DNA of 57,559 bases, taken from contig JAJDEI010000158.1 in assembly GCA_029259845.1 (NCBI GenBank), positions 1 through 57,559 of the forward strand, in the 5' to 3' direction. Shown piece after piece: positions 1 through 8,866 of this stretch; position 1 is the first letter of the stretch, and the number at the start of each line of letters is the position of its first letter. This DNA is from Planctomycetaceae bacterium (GTDB taxonomy: Bacteria > Planctomycetota > Planctomycetia > Planctomycetales > Planctomycetaceae). The notes beneath the pieces are model-generated. The model saw only the letters and a program-made list of their open reading frames with translations. It was not told the DNA's origin and did not search any database. Both the position numbers and the translations under genes were made by a program.

Positions 1-566
1 AAACGATTTTCCCATGTTTGGCCTCCTTGCCAGTTGGACTGTTGTGACAATCGTCCTTCTGGCCTGAGAGGCCTTCTCTGTCTCTATCAATCGAAGACCC
101 AATCACTTACGACACTTCAAGTGCCATTCGGGTCAGGCACCATTTCGTGGGAGGGCGGCGTTGACAAACATCCCGAGTTCTCGTCCCCACGAATTGGTGC
201 CTGACCCCGACTACTCCGCTGACGCAGCCTTGCAACAAGAACTGACTGCACCCGTCCGCGACCGGATTGGAGCACGCCGGCCGACGGCGCCGTGCGGGCG
301 TTTCCCACTGCCTGACTGACTGCACCGACAGGCAGCCGGTCGGACCTCGGCCGATCAGCCCATCCGTCTCACGAAGAACCTGCCGGGGCGACAGGGCGAC
401 ACGGATGTTGACGAAACAACACGTGTTCCGATTTTCAACAAACCCGCAGGATGCGCCCCGTGATTCTGAAAACGGGAGAAAAGCCCCGATTTGTCCGATC
501 CTGCGTCTCCGGAAAAACCTATGAGTTTAATGCAGGTATTTCCGAGTCGATCCGAGGGGTGACGTC
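1..566. other. Non-coding leader region at the left edge
   Basis: No convincing gene. Short open frames exist on both strands but show no recognisable domain and no ribosome-binding site. The stretch holds the inverted-repeat hairpin at 130-207 (listed separately) and ends with a purine-rich GAGGGGTGA sequence at about 551-560, which serves as the ribosome-binding site of the gene starting at 567. No promoter could be assigned with confidence. Confidence 0.6.
130..207. repeat. Inverted-repeat hairpin of the GGGTCAGGCACC type
   Basis: Arms at 130-151 (GGGTCAGGCACCATTTCGTG and GG) and 186-207 are inverted copies of 22 bases with one mismatch, separated by 34 bases. The GGGTCAGGCACC core resembles short repeats often scattered between planctomycete genes, so I read it as a REP-like or MITE-like element. 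It is the only copy of this type in the window. It could also fold as a structured RNA, but no polyT run follows it on either side, so a terminator role is not supported. Confidence 0.65.
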
Positions 567-2801
567 ATGCGAAATCGCTACAAACAACTCACGGCAATGA
601 TTCCGCCACGGAATCGAAGGGGGGCCTTTATGGTCCTGGCGTTTTTCTGTCTGATCGCCACGCTGGGGTTTGTGGCCTTCTCGATCGACACGGGCAACAT
701 CGCCCTGAACAAAACGATCATGCAGAACGCCGTCGACTCGGCGGCTCTCGCTGCGGCGATGGAAATCACCAGTGCCATTGAGAACGCGCCACCGACCGCC
801 ACCGACCCGACCGCCTACGCCCGGGAGCAGGCCAAACTCACGGCCGTCCACGTGGCCGACCTGAACGGCATCTTCATCGACCCGAACATCGACGTCGAGT
901 TCGGCCTCAGGTCTTACAACGATCAGACGGGCCAGTTTGAGGTCCAATGGGGCGTCGAACCGTCCAATGCCGTCAAGGTGATCGCCCGCAAAGACAACGA
1001 TGACTCCACTGCTCCGGACGCCAAGCTGCCCATGATGTTCGCCGGCGTGCTCGGCGACGAGAAGGTCCGCATGCAGTCTGAGGCCATCGCCTACATCGAG
1101 TCCCGCGACATTGCCGTCGTGCTCGACTTCTCCGGCTCCATGCGATTTGACAGCCTGTTTCGCTGGGATTCGGTCAGCAGACTGGGTGCTGATGCCATCC
1201 GTGGCAACCTGCGGCAGATGTATTGGGAGTTGGAACTGGCCGATGGACAACTCGGCACGCTGGACCACTCCAATCCCGACGACCCCAACTCCCCAATCGA
1301 CGCCGAAACCAAGTGGTTGGTCGTGCACGGCAATCCGCCGACTCCTTCCGATCCGCAGATCGACGTCACGTTTATGTACGACGATGCTTTGGTTCAGTCA
1401 GACACGGCGTTCTCCAAGGTCGAACTCAAGTTTGGAAATCGTTGGCAAACCTTCGCGAACCTGAATGCAACGTCCGGTACGTTCTCGGGGACCGGCGGCT
1501 ACTCCGGCGACAACATCGACGCCGTCAGAGTCACTGTGGAAATGGCCGGCAGCAGCGGCCCGGTCACCCAGAGGGATCCCACCGTGACGGTGACGGTCGA
1601 TCCCACCACAAACGAGGTGACCGCCAGCATCACGAGAGGATCGCTGAAAAAATTCAAAATCTGGTACACCGACGGATCCAGCGAGTGGAACTACGCTCCC
1701 ACCGGTTCGTCGTACACCATCTCTGCCAACGCCTCGAAGACGATTCAGGACGTCAAGGTGTATAGGACGGGTGGGTACAGCAAGAAGTTCTACGGCTTTG
1801 ACAGCTTGGCCGGCAGCGATTATGTCGAGACCTTTACCGACGACAATGCCGCGGTGAAGGAGTATTTCGGACTGAACGGCGTGAGTTACCCGTACCCGTC
1901 CGGCAGTTGGGACAGCTACATCGACTATGTCCGCAGCGACTCAGATGTCAATCGCGGCGGCCACCGTGAAACATTCGGCGGCATCTCCTTCATGCACTAC
2001 ATCCTGGAGCAGAAGCCGTACCACTCGCAAACGCCCGCTTTGGCAAAGACGTCGCACTTCCCGTTTCACGCTGTGCGTGCGGGGAACGAACTATTCGTCG
2101 ACTTTCTGTCCAACCTGGGCTTCGGCGACCACGTCGGACTGGTCAGCTACGACCAGTATAAGAGAACGGAAATGGTCCTGAGCGAGGATGGCCAAGCGAT
2201 CGATCTTTCTGCGGATCCGCTCGGCGACCACTACGCTTCGATCAAGACGATCATGCAGTACAAGCAGGCCAGCCATTACTACGCCCGCACAAACACCGGC
2301 GGCGGCATTCGCGAAGCCCGCAGCATGCTGGACAGCTACGGACGCGGCGGTGCCCGTCCGACCATCCTGCTCATGACTGACGGCAACGCCAACGTCTATG
2401 AAAACACCGCCGGGCAAAACCACCTGCAGGGCAGCTTCTCCAATGACGGCTACTACAGCATGCCTCCCGGCTTTGACTGGTCGCTGCTGGAGTACCCCGA
2501 CGGATCGTCGTTCTATATCTCGGACACCGGCTCATACACGTCGCGGTCGCGCATCTTCGCCCTTTCACAGGCCTACCAGGCAGCCGAAGAAGGCGTCACC
2601 GTGCATACGCTGGCCGTTGGAGCGGGAGCGGACCGGGACTTGATGAAGGCCATCGCCTGGTTGGGCGGAGGCGAGTTCATCTCCGTGCAGGGAGACCTGT
2701 CCGTCGCTGATCTCATGGACGAGGTGGAAGCGGGCTTCTACCGCATCGCCGCGCTCGTGCCACCGGCGCGGCTGGCCGATCCGGCTGCCGCCACTCCGTG
2801 A
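567..2801 (+). CDS. Tad-type pilus-associated protein with a von Willebrand factor A domain
   Basis: 744 residues. A positively charged start is followed by a hydrophobic segment (about residues 20-42) and then the alanine-rich NAVDSAALAAAME stretch typical of TadE/TadG-type proteins, which are exported and remain anchored by this helix. A vWA domain follows. The metal-binding motif DFSGSM has D187, S189 and S191; the later Thr (TNTGGGI) lies near residue 574 and the Asp (LLMTDGN) near 597. About 300 mostly beta-rich residues (roughly 195-495) sit between the first MIDAS motif and the first helix of the vWA fold. The start is supported by GAGGGGTGA just upstream. Secretion plus a complete MIDAS suggests a metal-dependent adhesion or assembly role outside the cytoplasm, possibly linked to Flp/Tad pili; no other tad genes are in the window. 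Confidence 0.85.
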   Translation: MRNRYKQLTAMIPPRNRRGAFMVLAFFCLIATLGFVAFSIDTGNIALNKTIMQNAVDSAALAAAMEITSAIENAPPTATDPTAYAREQAKLTAVHVADLNGIFIDPNIDVEFGLRSYNDQTGQFEVQWGVEPSNAVKVIARKDNDDSTAPDAKLPMMFAGVLGDEKVRMQSEAIAYIESRDIAVVLDFSGSMRFDSLFRWDSVSRLGADAIRGNLRQMYWELELADGQLGTLDHSNPDDPNSPIDAETKWLVVHGNPPTPSDPQIDVTFMYDDALVQSDTAFSKVELKFGNRWQTFANLNATSGTFSGTGGYSGDNIDAVRVTVEMAGSSGPVTQRDPTVTVTVDPTTNEVTASITRGSLKKFKIWYTDGSSEWNYAPTGSSYTISANASKTIQDVKVYRTGGYSKKFYGFDSLAGSDYVETFTDDNAAVKEYFGLNGVSYPYPSGSWDSYIDYVRSDSDVNRGGHRETFGGISFMHYILEQKPYHSQTPALAKTSHFPFHAVRAGNELFVDFLSNLGFGDHVGLVSYDQYKRTEMVLSEDGQAIDLSADPLGDHYASIKTIMQYKQASHYYARTNTGGGIREARSMLDSYGRGGARPTILLMTDGNANVYENTAGQNHLQGSFSNDGYYSMPPGFDWSLLEYPDGSSFYISDTGSYTSRSRIFALSQAYQAAEEGVTVHTLAVGAGADRDLMKAIAWLGGGEFISVQGDLSVADLMDEVEAGFYRIAALVPPARLADPAAATP

Positions 2802-2821
2802 CGACCCGCTTGGAGTATTCG

Positions 2822-2882
2822 AAGCCCACGGGTTGCAACCCGTGGGCTTTGTTGCATGGCACGAACCAGTTGCATGGCACGA
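2822..2882 (+). terminator. Perfect 28-base hairpin and 18-bp tandem repeat after the vWA gene
   Basis: Bases 2822-2849 form a perfect palindrome (AAGCCCACGGGTT, GC, then AACCCGTGGGCTT), 20 bases after the stop codon at 2801. The T-run is short (TTTGTT), so termination is plausible but not textbook; the DUF3500 gene converges from the other side. Directly after it GTTGCATGGCACGA occurs twice (2851-2864 and 2869-2882) with an 18-base period. Similar hairpins recur in planctomycete intergenic DNA, so this may be a repeat element doing duty as a terminator. Confidence 0.55.
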
Positions 2883-2901
2883 TTCGCGCAGAACGCGATG
2901 C

Positions 2902-3948
2902 TCACCTGGATTCAGTCGCCAGCGCAAAATCGCCATGCATGTCCCGCCAGACGCAGTGAATGTGGTTCGCCGGGTTGCCGGCGACGTCCGGCTGTGTGTT
3001 GACGAACTCGATCAGGAATGTCTCTCCCTGAATGCGATAGTAGTGGCCGATCCCCGGCCCGGCCGCTCCCGCCCACGCAAAGTGCACGTTCTCAAACCCC
3101 GCTGCGTCGATGGCGGCCAATCGTTGCTCGGCGATCGTTGCCGGCATGGCGCGGGCGTACTCCTCGATGAGTTTCCGCAGCAGCTTCTGTTGCACGGATC
3201 CCAAACGGCCGGCAGGAACTCCCGCCGGGGCATCGGTCGGCGGCTGCGGCTCACCGGCCGCGCGAATCTCTTTCGGCGCCCGCTCGGCAATCACGGCCGC
3301 CTTCCGTTGCGCGTCGTCCAAGCCGTTAATCAGCTCGAACGCCAACTGCTCTTCGGCGGCGAGAATCCTTGTGCCGACCGCGAAGCCGGACTTGTTCTCG
3401 TTCTTGACAACGCCGGGATTGGCAGCGAGAAACTGCGGCGTCGAGGAAACGACCTCGCCGTCCTTCACAACGAAGTTCAGCGAGAGATGGTGGCCCTCGA
3501 TACTCAGTCCCCAGCGGTCGCCGGTCGGTGCGTCGAACAGCGTGAAGTAGTATCGCTGGGGATCCCGGACGAACCGTCCCTTGCCCTCGATCTCCGCCAG
3601 CAGTTGCTCGATCGCCATGATCTTCGACACTTTGCCGTAGCCGGACTTCGACAGAACGGCCCGCAGAAGCGTGTGAGCGGCCTTTCTCTGGCCGGGGGTC
3701 ATGTGTTTCAGTTGCAGCCCTTTGCGATGGGCTTTGGGAATGAAATGCCAATTGACCCGCTGCGCGGCGTCGTCGTCATAAGAGAGCAGGGCGGTCGTCC
3801 GCTGATCGTCGTCGAGCAGCTCGAGAAACCGTTCCGCCGCTTCCGACATCTCCCCGGCGGGCGACGTCGTTCGGTAAAACGTCCATCCGGCGACCGGCGT
3901 CGAAAGCACCAGCAACAACAGCAACATCCCACGGGCATGGCGACGCAT
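2902..3948 (-). CDS. Secreted DUF3500-family protein
   Basis: 348 residues beginning with a clear signal peptide (MRRHARG, then a leucine-rich core, cleavage near residue 20-25). The body shows the DUF3500 pattern: an early ELLDDDQRTTALLSYDD segment, a central W-x-F-I-P motif, GQRKAAHTLLRAVLSKSGY, a segment with YYFTLFDAP, WGLSIEGHHLSLNF in the middle, and FAWAG near the C-terminus. The family is widespread in Planctomycetota and other environmental bacteria but has no established biochemical function. The protein should be extracytoplasmic. It is monocistronic and converges on the vWA gene; the next gene upstream, on the same strand, starts 87 bases further on. Family assignment is from remembered motifs. 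Confidence 0.8.
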   Translation of the reverse strand: MRRHARGMLLLLLVLSTPVAGWTFYRTTSPAGEMSEAAERFLELLDDDQRTTALLSYDDDAAQRVNWHFIPKAHRKGLQLKHMTPGQRKAAHTLLRAVLSKSGYGKVSKIMAIEQLLAEIEGKGRFVRDPQRYYFTLFDAPTGDRWGLSIEGHHLSLNFVVKDGEVVSSTPQFLAANPGVVKNENKSGFAVGTRILAAEEQLAFELINGLDDAQRKAAVIAERAPKEIRAAGEPQPPTDAPAGVPAGRLGSVQQKLLRKLIEEYARAMPATIAEQRLAAIDAAGFENVHFAWAGAAGPGIGHYYRIQGETFLIEFVNTQPDVAGNPANHIHCVWRDMHGDFALATESR

Positions 3949-4034
3949 TACGGTGTCCTCGATAAGGGCGTGGAAAATTCAACGCCCCGATCGTACCCGC
4001 CGCGACGCCATCAGAAAAGCAAGCCGACGGGACG

Positions 4035-4988
4035 TCAGCGCCTCACGGGACTGAAGGCGTCCGGGTCGACGCTCGGTGGCAGGACCAGATCGCTGGCGGT
4101 GCGTGTCGGTGGCTCCGGCTGAGCCGCGCCGCCTGCCGATCCGCGCGGCGGCAGGAACGGCGATGCTCCCGGTTCCGCTGCATTACGAAACGGATCAACC
4201 CGAGACGGCTCGGCGAGACCGGAGCCGGCGGGCGGCGATGCCTCTTTCGTGACGAATTGCTCGCCTCCCTCAGGCTCACTCCCTGCCGGCTCGCCCAGTT
4301 CGACCGCATCAGCTTGTTGAAGGAGTGTTTTCGGTTCCTGCGGCTGGATGAGGCCCGCGTCGAGCAGCATCGCATAGGTCAGCACCGCCAGGATTGAGTA
4401 GGCCACCACGTTGGGGACAAACGGCTTGCCGAACAGCTTCATGGCGCTGCCGGCGGATTTTTTCAGCTTGATGTGGACGCCCGCCCATTGCACGCTGTAC
4501 ATCTCGTCCAACAGCAGGTGTGAGAAAAACCCGGTCGCCGTCCCGCACGCCATCAACAGCTTGACCGTCGTCAAATTGCTGGGATAGACGAGGTACGTCG
4601 CCTCGGCGGCGATCGCCATCGCCGGGAAGCTGTGGAACATTCCCCGATGCACGGAGGCATTCCCGATGAGCGCGGAGCCGCCGTAGCGGATCGCCAGATA
4701 CATCACCACGATCAGCAGCATGGTGGTTTCCGTATCGTTAGGGAGACCCAGCCAGCCGATCACCCGCCCCACCAGAGCAAGCGGGGCGACCGCCGCGAGA
4801 AGCCCGAACATTTCCCGGACCGGCCGCCCGGATTCCGAGTCGAGATCCGGCAGCATCCCCCCCAGGGCCGTCAGCCAAGCGGCCAGCGCCCCCTGGGCGG
4901 GAGTGAAATCGAGGGCGAAGGTCGCCCCCAGTCCGTACCCGACCCCCAGCATCGTGCTGAGGGTAATATGCTCCCGATAAGCCGCCAT
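4035..4988 (-). CDS. YdjM/DUF457-like integral membrane metal-dependent hydrolase
   Basis: 317 residues. Hydrophobic segments fill roughly residues 10-215, with conserved polar motifs of the YdjM/DUF457 (LexA-regulated inner membrane) family: an N-terminal H near residue 7, GGMLPDLDSE near 43-52, the VHRGMFHS motif around 112, and SHLLLDE near 155. His and Asp in these motifs are thought to bind metal in the family, though activity is largely inferred. The last 90 residues are a polar, Pro/Ala/Gly-rich tail without clear fold, probably cytoplasmic and disordered. It may be co-transcribed with the downstream DUF3500 gene (87-base gap), but no functional link is evident. Confidence 0.75.
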   Translation of the reverse strand: MAAYREHITLSTMLGVGYGLGATFALDFTPAQGALAAWLTALGGMLPDLDSESGRPVREMFGLLAAVAPLALVGRVIGWLGLPNDTETTMLLIVVMYLAIRYGGSALIGNASVHRGMFHSFPAMAIAAEATYLVYPSNLTTVKLLMACGTATGFFSHLLLDEMYSVQWAGVHIKLKKSAGSAMKLFGKPFVPNVVAYSILAVLTYAMLLDAGLIQPQEPKTLLQQADAVELGEPAGSEPEGGEQFVTKEASPPAGSGLAEPSRVDPFRNAAEPGASPFLPPRGSAGGAAQPEPPTRTASDLVLPPSVDPDAFSPVRR

Positions 4989-5247
4989 GCGTCCATCCGT
5001 AGAACGGCGAATGCGATCATTCCGCCCGAAAGGCGCGGCACTGTATCAGGAGATCGGGATTTGCGGCAACGCCGGTTTGGGGGCCTCTCGACCGCAACTC
5101 TCTTGTCGAGAGATCATTCCAGTGATCCTCACGAATAAACCGGGCGTATGGAACGAAAGGAGTAACTCAAGTGACAGCGATGGGCGGATGGAGCAGGCGG
5201 CGGAGACAGGAGGAGTCGCTACCTGAACGCTGCACGAGTATTATTCA

Positions 5248-5649
5248 GTGACACCGCTTCGGGAAACCTTGCACGCGATAGAGGCGTCTCCTGTGTCAAA
5301 GAATGGCGACTCAGACGGAATCTCGACCAAGGTGATGGTGCTCGGCGTGATGCTGTTGATCGCTTACCTCTGTTGGGCGATTGCGGCTTCCGCATCCATC
5401 GGGCCGTCATCTGAAGCCCCAGGATATGGTCGCGGGCTATGGCTCATGGCCAAGGCTTTCCTGTCGTTCCTGACAACCTCACTGCGCTTCGACAAAGCCC
5501 CCGCCGTGCTTGAGAATGCGTTGAGGTCCGAACGGTGGATTCTGGTCCTGTTTGCAGTCTTGGAAATCGCGGCTGTGCTCTTCGGCGTATGGGTCAAAAC
5601 GCTCGATACGAAGCTCAATGCTCCGAAAGACAAGACGCGGCGTCAGTGA
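5248..5649 (+). CDS. Small two-helix membrane protein of unknown function
   Basis: 133 residues from a GTG start at 5248. Two hydrophobic segments are visible: about residues 28-50 (VMVLGVMLLIAYLCWAI) and 92-112 (WILVLFAVLEIAAVLFGVWV). The rest is polar and basic at the C-terminus. No family recognised. Base composition is less GC-rich than neighbouring genes. It stands alone on the plus strand and converges on the alpha/beta hydrolase at 5753. A real gene is likely because of the coherent membrane topology, but function is unknown and the start is uncertain. Confidence 0.55.
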   Translation: MTPLRETLHAIEASPVSKNGDSDGISTKVMVLGVMLLIAYLCWAIAASASIGPSSEAPGYGRGLWLMAKAFLSFLTTSLRFDKAPAVLENALRSERWILVLFAVLEIAAVLFGVWVKTLDTKLNAPKDKTRRQ

Positions 5650-5752
5650 CAATTCTCTTCGTCCCCAAGCTGGAATTCGGGAAGGAATTGATTCCCACTT
5701 TCTAAGCGTGCCATGTGACCAACGATCGAATGAGGGCACTCCTTCCGATGAT

Positions 5753-6676
5753 CTATTGCCCGGCACCATCGATCTGCCGTCGGATAAAGGCCGCCCGCAC
5801 ATCGCGCATTTTCGATCCGTGCTTGCCGACCCAGATTAGATGTCCTCCCGCGTGTAAATCGCAGAACTCGGCATCTCGGATACAGTTCATCGCCCACTCC
5901 ACGTGAGCAAACGGAACCAATGGGTCTGCACGATCGTGGAGAATCAGTGTCGGACAGCGGACCGAGTCGGGCCTCAACCAATCCTCGTCAACCGCGTTGG
6001 CCCAGTCGTTCTCAATCCCAGCCGGTAGCCGGGCGCAGCGTAGCTCGGATTCGACGAGCAGCGGGACGAGCGCGTTCGTCGCTTCGTCGTCATAGAGTTC
6101 AGCCTGTCGTTCGCCACTCATATAACTCACAACGCCGTTGGGGTCTCGCCGCAACTTGTGCATCTCCCATCGAAACCCGATGCGAAGAATCGGCAAGCAG
6201 AGGCGGTGATACCGAAACAGCGGATACAGCCATCGCAGTTGCCGAGGCATCCAACGACTTGACGTGAACGGGTGACACAAGGCGCATTGAAGGATTAGAG
6301 CGGTTGCTCTGCCGGGATGTTGTGCCGCAAAGCTGCATGCCGGCAGTCCGCCTCCGGACGTGCCGATGACAACAGCCCGCTCGATATTGAGTTGTTCGAG
6401 AAGCTCCGCCGCCAGGTCAGCGCAGTCATTCGGCGATCGCCCGCAAGCGAGCGACGTCCCGAAATAGCCTGGCCGGTTGGGAACAATGAGCCGAAAGCCA
6501 TCTTCCAGAAGCAATCGCTCCATGATGACAGCCGCGTCGTTCCCAGCTCCCGTCCCATGGAAATACAGAATCGCCGGACCTCGGCCAACGTCGGCAAATT
6601 CAACAAGTCCTTTTGACGTCTCCATCTGCTGGTTGTGGATCGCACCAGCGAACCAGGAGTTCTCCCCATTGCTCAC
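5753..6676 (-). CDS. Alpha/beta hydrolase
   Basis: About 307 residues from a GTG at 6676; an ATG at 6625 (METSKG) is an equally plausible start. The fold signature is complete: the oxyanion-hole region LYFHGTGAG, the nucleophile elbow GTSGGG (Ser near residue 109), a late Asp in LILHDRADPLVPF and the catalytic His in LHAGGHLIW. A helical cap segment lies between (CHPFTSSRW onward). Substrate cannot be predicted; similarity in layout is to small esterases, haloperoxidase-like and C-C hydrolases. It is monocistronic, in a slightly lower-GC patch together with the gene at 5248, which may mark an acquired pair. Confidence 0.85.
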   Translation of the reverse strand: MSNGENSWFAGAIHNQQMETSKGLVEFADVGRGPAILYFHGTGAGNDAAVIMERLLLEDGFRLIVPNRPGYFGTSLACGRSPNDCADLAAELLEQLNIERAVVIGTSGGGLPACSFAAQHPGRATALILQCALCHPFTSSRWMPRQLRWLYPLFRYHRLCLPILRIGFRWEMHKLRRDPNGVVSYMSGERQAELYDDEATNALVPLLVESELRCARLPAGIENDWANAVDEDWLRPDSVRCPTLILHDRADPLVPFAHVEWAMNCIRDAEFCDLHAGGHLIWVGKHGSKMRDVRAAFIRRQIDGAGQ

Positions 6677-6696
6677 TTAAGGGCCTCTTGGACGTC

Positions 6697-6722
6697 CGTT
6701 CCCAAACCGCGGTTCGGGAACG
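6697..6722. repeat. CGTTCCCAAACC hairpin repeat, copy 1
   Basis: A near-perfect hairpin: CGTTCCCAAACC, GC, GGTTCGGGAACG, one mismatch in a 12-base stem. A second copy of the same design lies at 53,951-53,975 (CGTTCCCAAACTCAGTTCGG, then GAACG). It falls between the hydrolase start and the end of fabD, so it could also cap fabD transcripts. Behind it, about 6735-6781, is a low-complexity stretch built from repeated TCAGAT words, similar to one at 21,382-21,432. Confidence 0.6.
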
Positions 6723-6792
6723 AAGGTGCTCTTTGATCTGATATTTCAGATCTCAGATTAGAAATCCCCGATCTCAGATTCCCGCCTGCGCT

Positions 6793-7701
6793 CTACGAGT
6801 CGTTCACGGTCGTGCAGGGGGTCTTGCGGGCGATGCGTTTGAGCAGGCCGGTGAGGACTTTGCCGGGGCCGATTTCGTAGAACTCGTTGATGCCAGCCGC
6901 CAGCATGGTCCGGACCGAATCTTCCCAGCGGACCGGGCTGACGACCTGCCGCACGAGAATGTCTTTGAGCTCCGCCGGCTCGGAGTGAGTTTCCGCATCG
7001 ACGTTTGAGTAGACCGGGATCTCCGGAGCTTTGATGTCGACCGACGCCAGTGCCTCGGCGAGGCGCTGGTCGGCCGGCTCCATCAGGGACGTGTGAAACG
7101 CACCGGCGACCGCGAGCGGCACGGCTCGTCCGCCCGCCGCGTCGGCCAGTTCCGCAGCCAGTTCGCAGGCGGCGTTGTCGCCCGACACGACCGTGTTGCC
7201 GGGACAAAGGTAGTTGGCGATTTGCAGCGTGCAATCACCGCGGGCCTGCTCGCAGATTTCCTCGACCTGCGGGATCTCCAGCAGCAACATGCTGACCATG
7301 CCGGACGGCGTCGCATCGGCCGCATCCTGCATCGCCTGTCCCCGCTGCTGAACGGTCCGCAATCCGTCTTCAAAGGACAGGGCCCCGGAAAAGACAAGGG
7401 CCGTGTACTCTCCCAGACTGAGTCCGGCCGCCATTTCGCAGGCGAGGACGACGTCCGGAGAATCGGCGCGGAGTTTCTCCAGTGCGGCGAGACTCGTCAC
7501 AAAAATGGCCGGTTGGCTGATGACGGTCGAGTCCAGTTCGTCCGCCGGTCCCTCGAAACACAGCTTGGCGAGGTTGTAGCCGAGGATGTCGTTGGCCTGT
7601 TCGTACAGCCGCGCAGCGGCAGGGTACTGTTCGGCGATTGTCTTGCCCATGCCAACATGCTGGGCCCCCTGGCCGGGGAACAGGAACGCAATGCGGCTCA
7701 T
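6793..7701 (-). CDS. fabD: Malonyl-CoA:ACP transacylase
   Basis: 302 residues. FabD moves the malonyl group from CoA to acyl carrier protein to feed fatty-acid elongation in the cytoplasm. Visible signatures: N-terminal FLFPGQGAQHVGMG, the active-site region GLSLGEYTALV (Ser near residue 92; the usual His before this Ser, as in GHSLGEY, is Leu here), the LxxPGNTVVSG loop, the catalytic His in FHTSLM (near residue 200), and IGPGKVLTGL near the end. ATG at 7701 is preferred over the adjacent GTG because GGAGA lies 6-10 bases upstream. It follows rpmF-plsX on the same strand, but 154 bases containing a repeat element separate it from plsX, so it may have its own promoter. Confidence 0.95.
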   Translation of the reverse strand: MSRIAFLFPGQGAQHVGMGKTIAEQYPAAARLYEQANDILGYNLAKLCFEGPADELDSTVISQPAIFVTSLAALEKLRADSPDVVLACEMAAGLSLGEYTALVFSGALSFEDGLRTVQQRGQAMQDAADATPSGMVSMLLLEIPQVEEICEQARGDCTLQIANYLCPGNTVVSGDNAACELAAELADAAGGRAVPLAVAGAFHTSLMEPADQRLAEALASVDIKAPEIPVYSNVDAETHSEPAELKDILVRQVVSPVRWEDSVRTMLAAGINEFYEIGPGKVLTGLLKRIARKTPCTTVNDS

Positions 7702-7734
7702 CACGCGTCTCCGAGTGCGGGGCGCGACTTGCGA

Positions 7735-7833
7735 GAGACACCCGGTGTCTCACTTGGAAACTGATGCCCGGTATCCGGATGCCCGTCGTATTTACGAAGA
7801 TCGTTTGTTCGAGAATGAAGACACCGGGTATCT
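7735..7833. repeat. ACACCCGGTGTCT element, copy A (between fabD and plsX)
   Basis: Bounded by GAGACACCCGGTGTCTC (7735-7751) and AAGACACCGGGTATCT (7818-7833) in inverted orientation, about 99 bases in all. Three more elements of the same build lie at 15,226-15,325, 31,266-31,361 and 38,530-38,625. The internal sequence has diverged strongly while the ends and the overall length are kept, as expected for a small non-autonomous element or a selected RNA fold. It breaks up the otherwise compact plsX-fabD arrangement. Confidence 0.75.
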
Positions 7834-7855
7834 GGGCGAGTATTCATGGCTTGCT

Positions 7856-8860
7856 TCACTCGCCTCCCGTGTGGGCCGCCAGTTGCTCGACAATGAGATC
7901 GTTGACGTGCTGGTCCTTCAGCCGCATGGCTCCGCTGAGGGCGTTGGAAATTGACCGGGCGTCGCTGGAACCATGGCCGATGAGACAAATGCCGTCAATT
8001 CCCAGTAGCGGCGCCCCGCCGACCTCGTTGTGCTCGAACGACTTGCTGACCTCCTCGAAGGCCGCCTTGGCCAGATACTTTTCGTTCTCCAACGATTTGA
8101 GCACGGCCCCCGCCAGCATCTTCATCATCATCGAAGCGATGCCCTCGCTCACCTTGAGGACGACATTGCCGACGAACCCTTCACAGATGAGGACGTCGGC
8201 CAGTCCTTCGTACAGCCCCCGGCCTTCGACGTTGCCCACGTAGGCGTCTTTGAGCCCGCTGTTGAGCAAGAACTGATGCGTTTCTCGCGCCAGTTCGTTC
8301 CCTTTGCCTTCCTCGGTTCCGATGTTCATCAGGCCGATGCGAGGGTTGTCGATCCCCAGAATCTGTTTGGCGTAGATCGAGCCCATGATGCCGTACTGGA
8401 ACAGATGCTCCGTCCGCGCGCCCGGATTGGCACCGACATCCATCAGCACGGAGCTTCCCTTGAGCGTGGGCAACGTAACGGCAATGCCGGGCCGTTTGAC
8501 ACCTTTGAGAAACAACCGTGTGCGCAAGCCTGCCGCGACGACCGCGCCGGTATTGCCTGCAGAGACGACCGCGTCGACCTGTTGGGTCGCCATCAGCTTC
8601 CAGCAGACGGCAATCGAGCAGTTGGGCTTCTTGCGGAGCGCATCAGTCGGCTTCTCGTGCATGCCAACGGCGCCCTCCGCCGGGGCGATCGTCAGTTGGT
8701 CACCGGAGTAGCCCCGATCTTCCAGCGCTTCGCGAAGAACCGGCTCATCACCGACGAGCAGGACTTCCAACTCCGGGTGCGCCTGGACAGCCGTGATCGC
8801 CCCATCGATGTTGATCGACGGAGCGTCGTCGCCCCCCATCGCGTCCAGCGCGATCCGCAT
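7856..8860 (-). CDS. plsX: Phosphate acyltransferase PlsX
   Basis: 334 residues, the usual length. PlsX makes acyl-phosphate from acyl-ACP, the first step of the PlsX/PlsY route to phosphatidic acid. Signatures: N-terminal IALDAMGGDDAP, then EGAVGMHEKPTDALRKK, the VSAGNTGAVVAAG motif, LMDVGANPG, the GLMNIGTEEGKGNEL region and the CEGFVGNVVLK motif, all canonical. The ATG at 8860 lies only 6 bases from the stop codon of rpmF (8867), so the two are co-transcribed and probably translationally coupled, as in many bacteria. Confidence 0.97.
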   Translation of the reverse strand: MRIALDAMGGDDAPSINIDGAITAVQAHPELEVLLVGDEPVLREALEDRGYSGDQLTIAPAEGAVGMHEKPTDALRKKPNCSIAVCWKLMATQQVDAVVSAGNTGAVVAAGLRTRLFLKGVKRPGIAVTLPTLKGSSVLMDVGANPGARTEHLFQYGIMGSIYAKQILGIDNPRIGLMNIGTEEGKGNELARETHQFLLNSGLKDAYVGNVEGRGLYEGLADVLICEGFVGNVVLKVSEGIASMMMKMLAGAVLKSLENEKYLAKAAFEEVSKSFEHNEVGGAPLLGIDGICLIGHGSSDARSISNALSGAMRLKDQHVNDLIVEQLAAHTGGE

Positions 8861-8866
8861 GGTCGC

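Noticed and set aside
2833-4122. A 429-codon plus-strand open frame over the DUF3500 gene
   Set aside because: It is the antisense of a gene with a clear signal peptide and family motifs; its own translation is Arg-rich without any recognisable domain.
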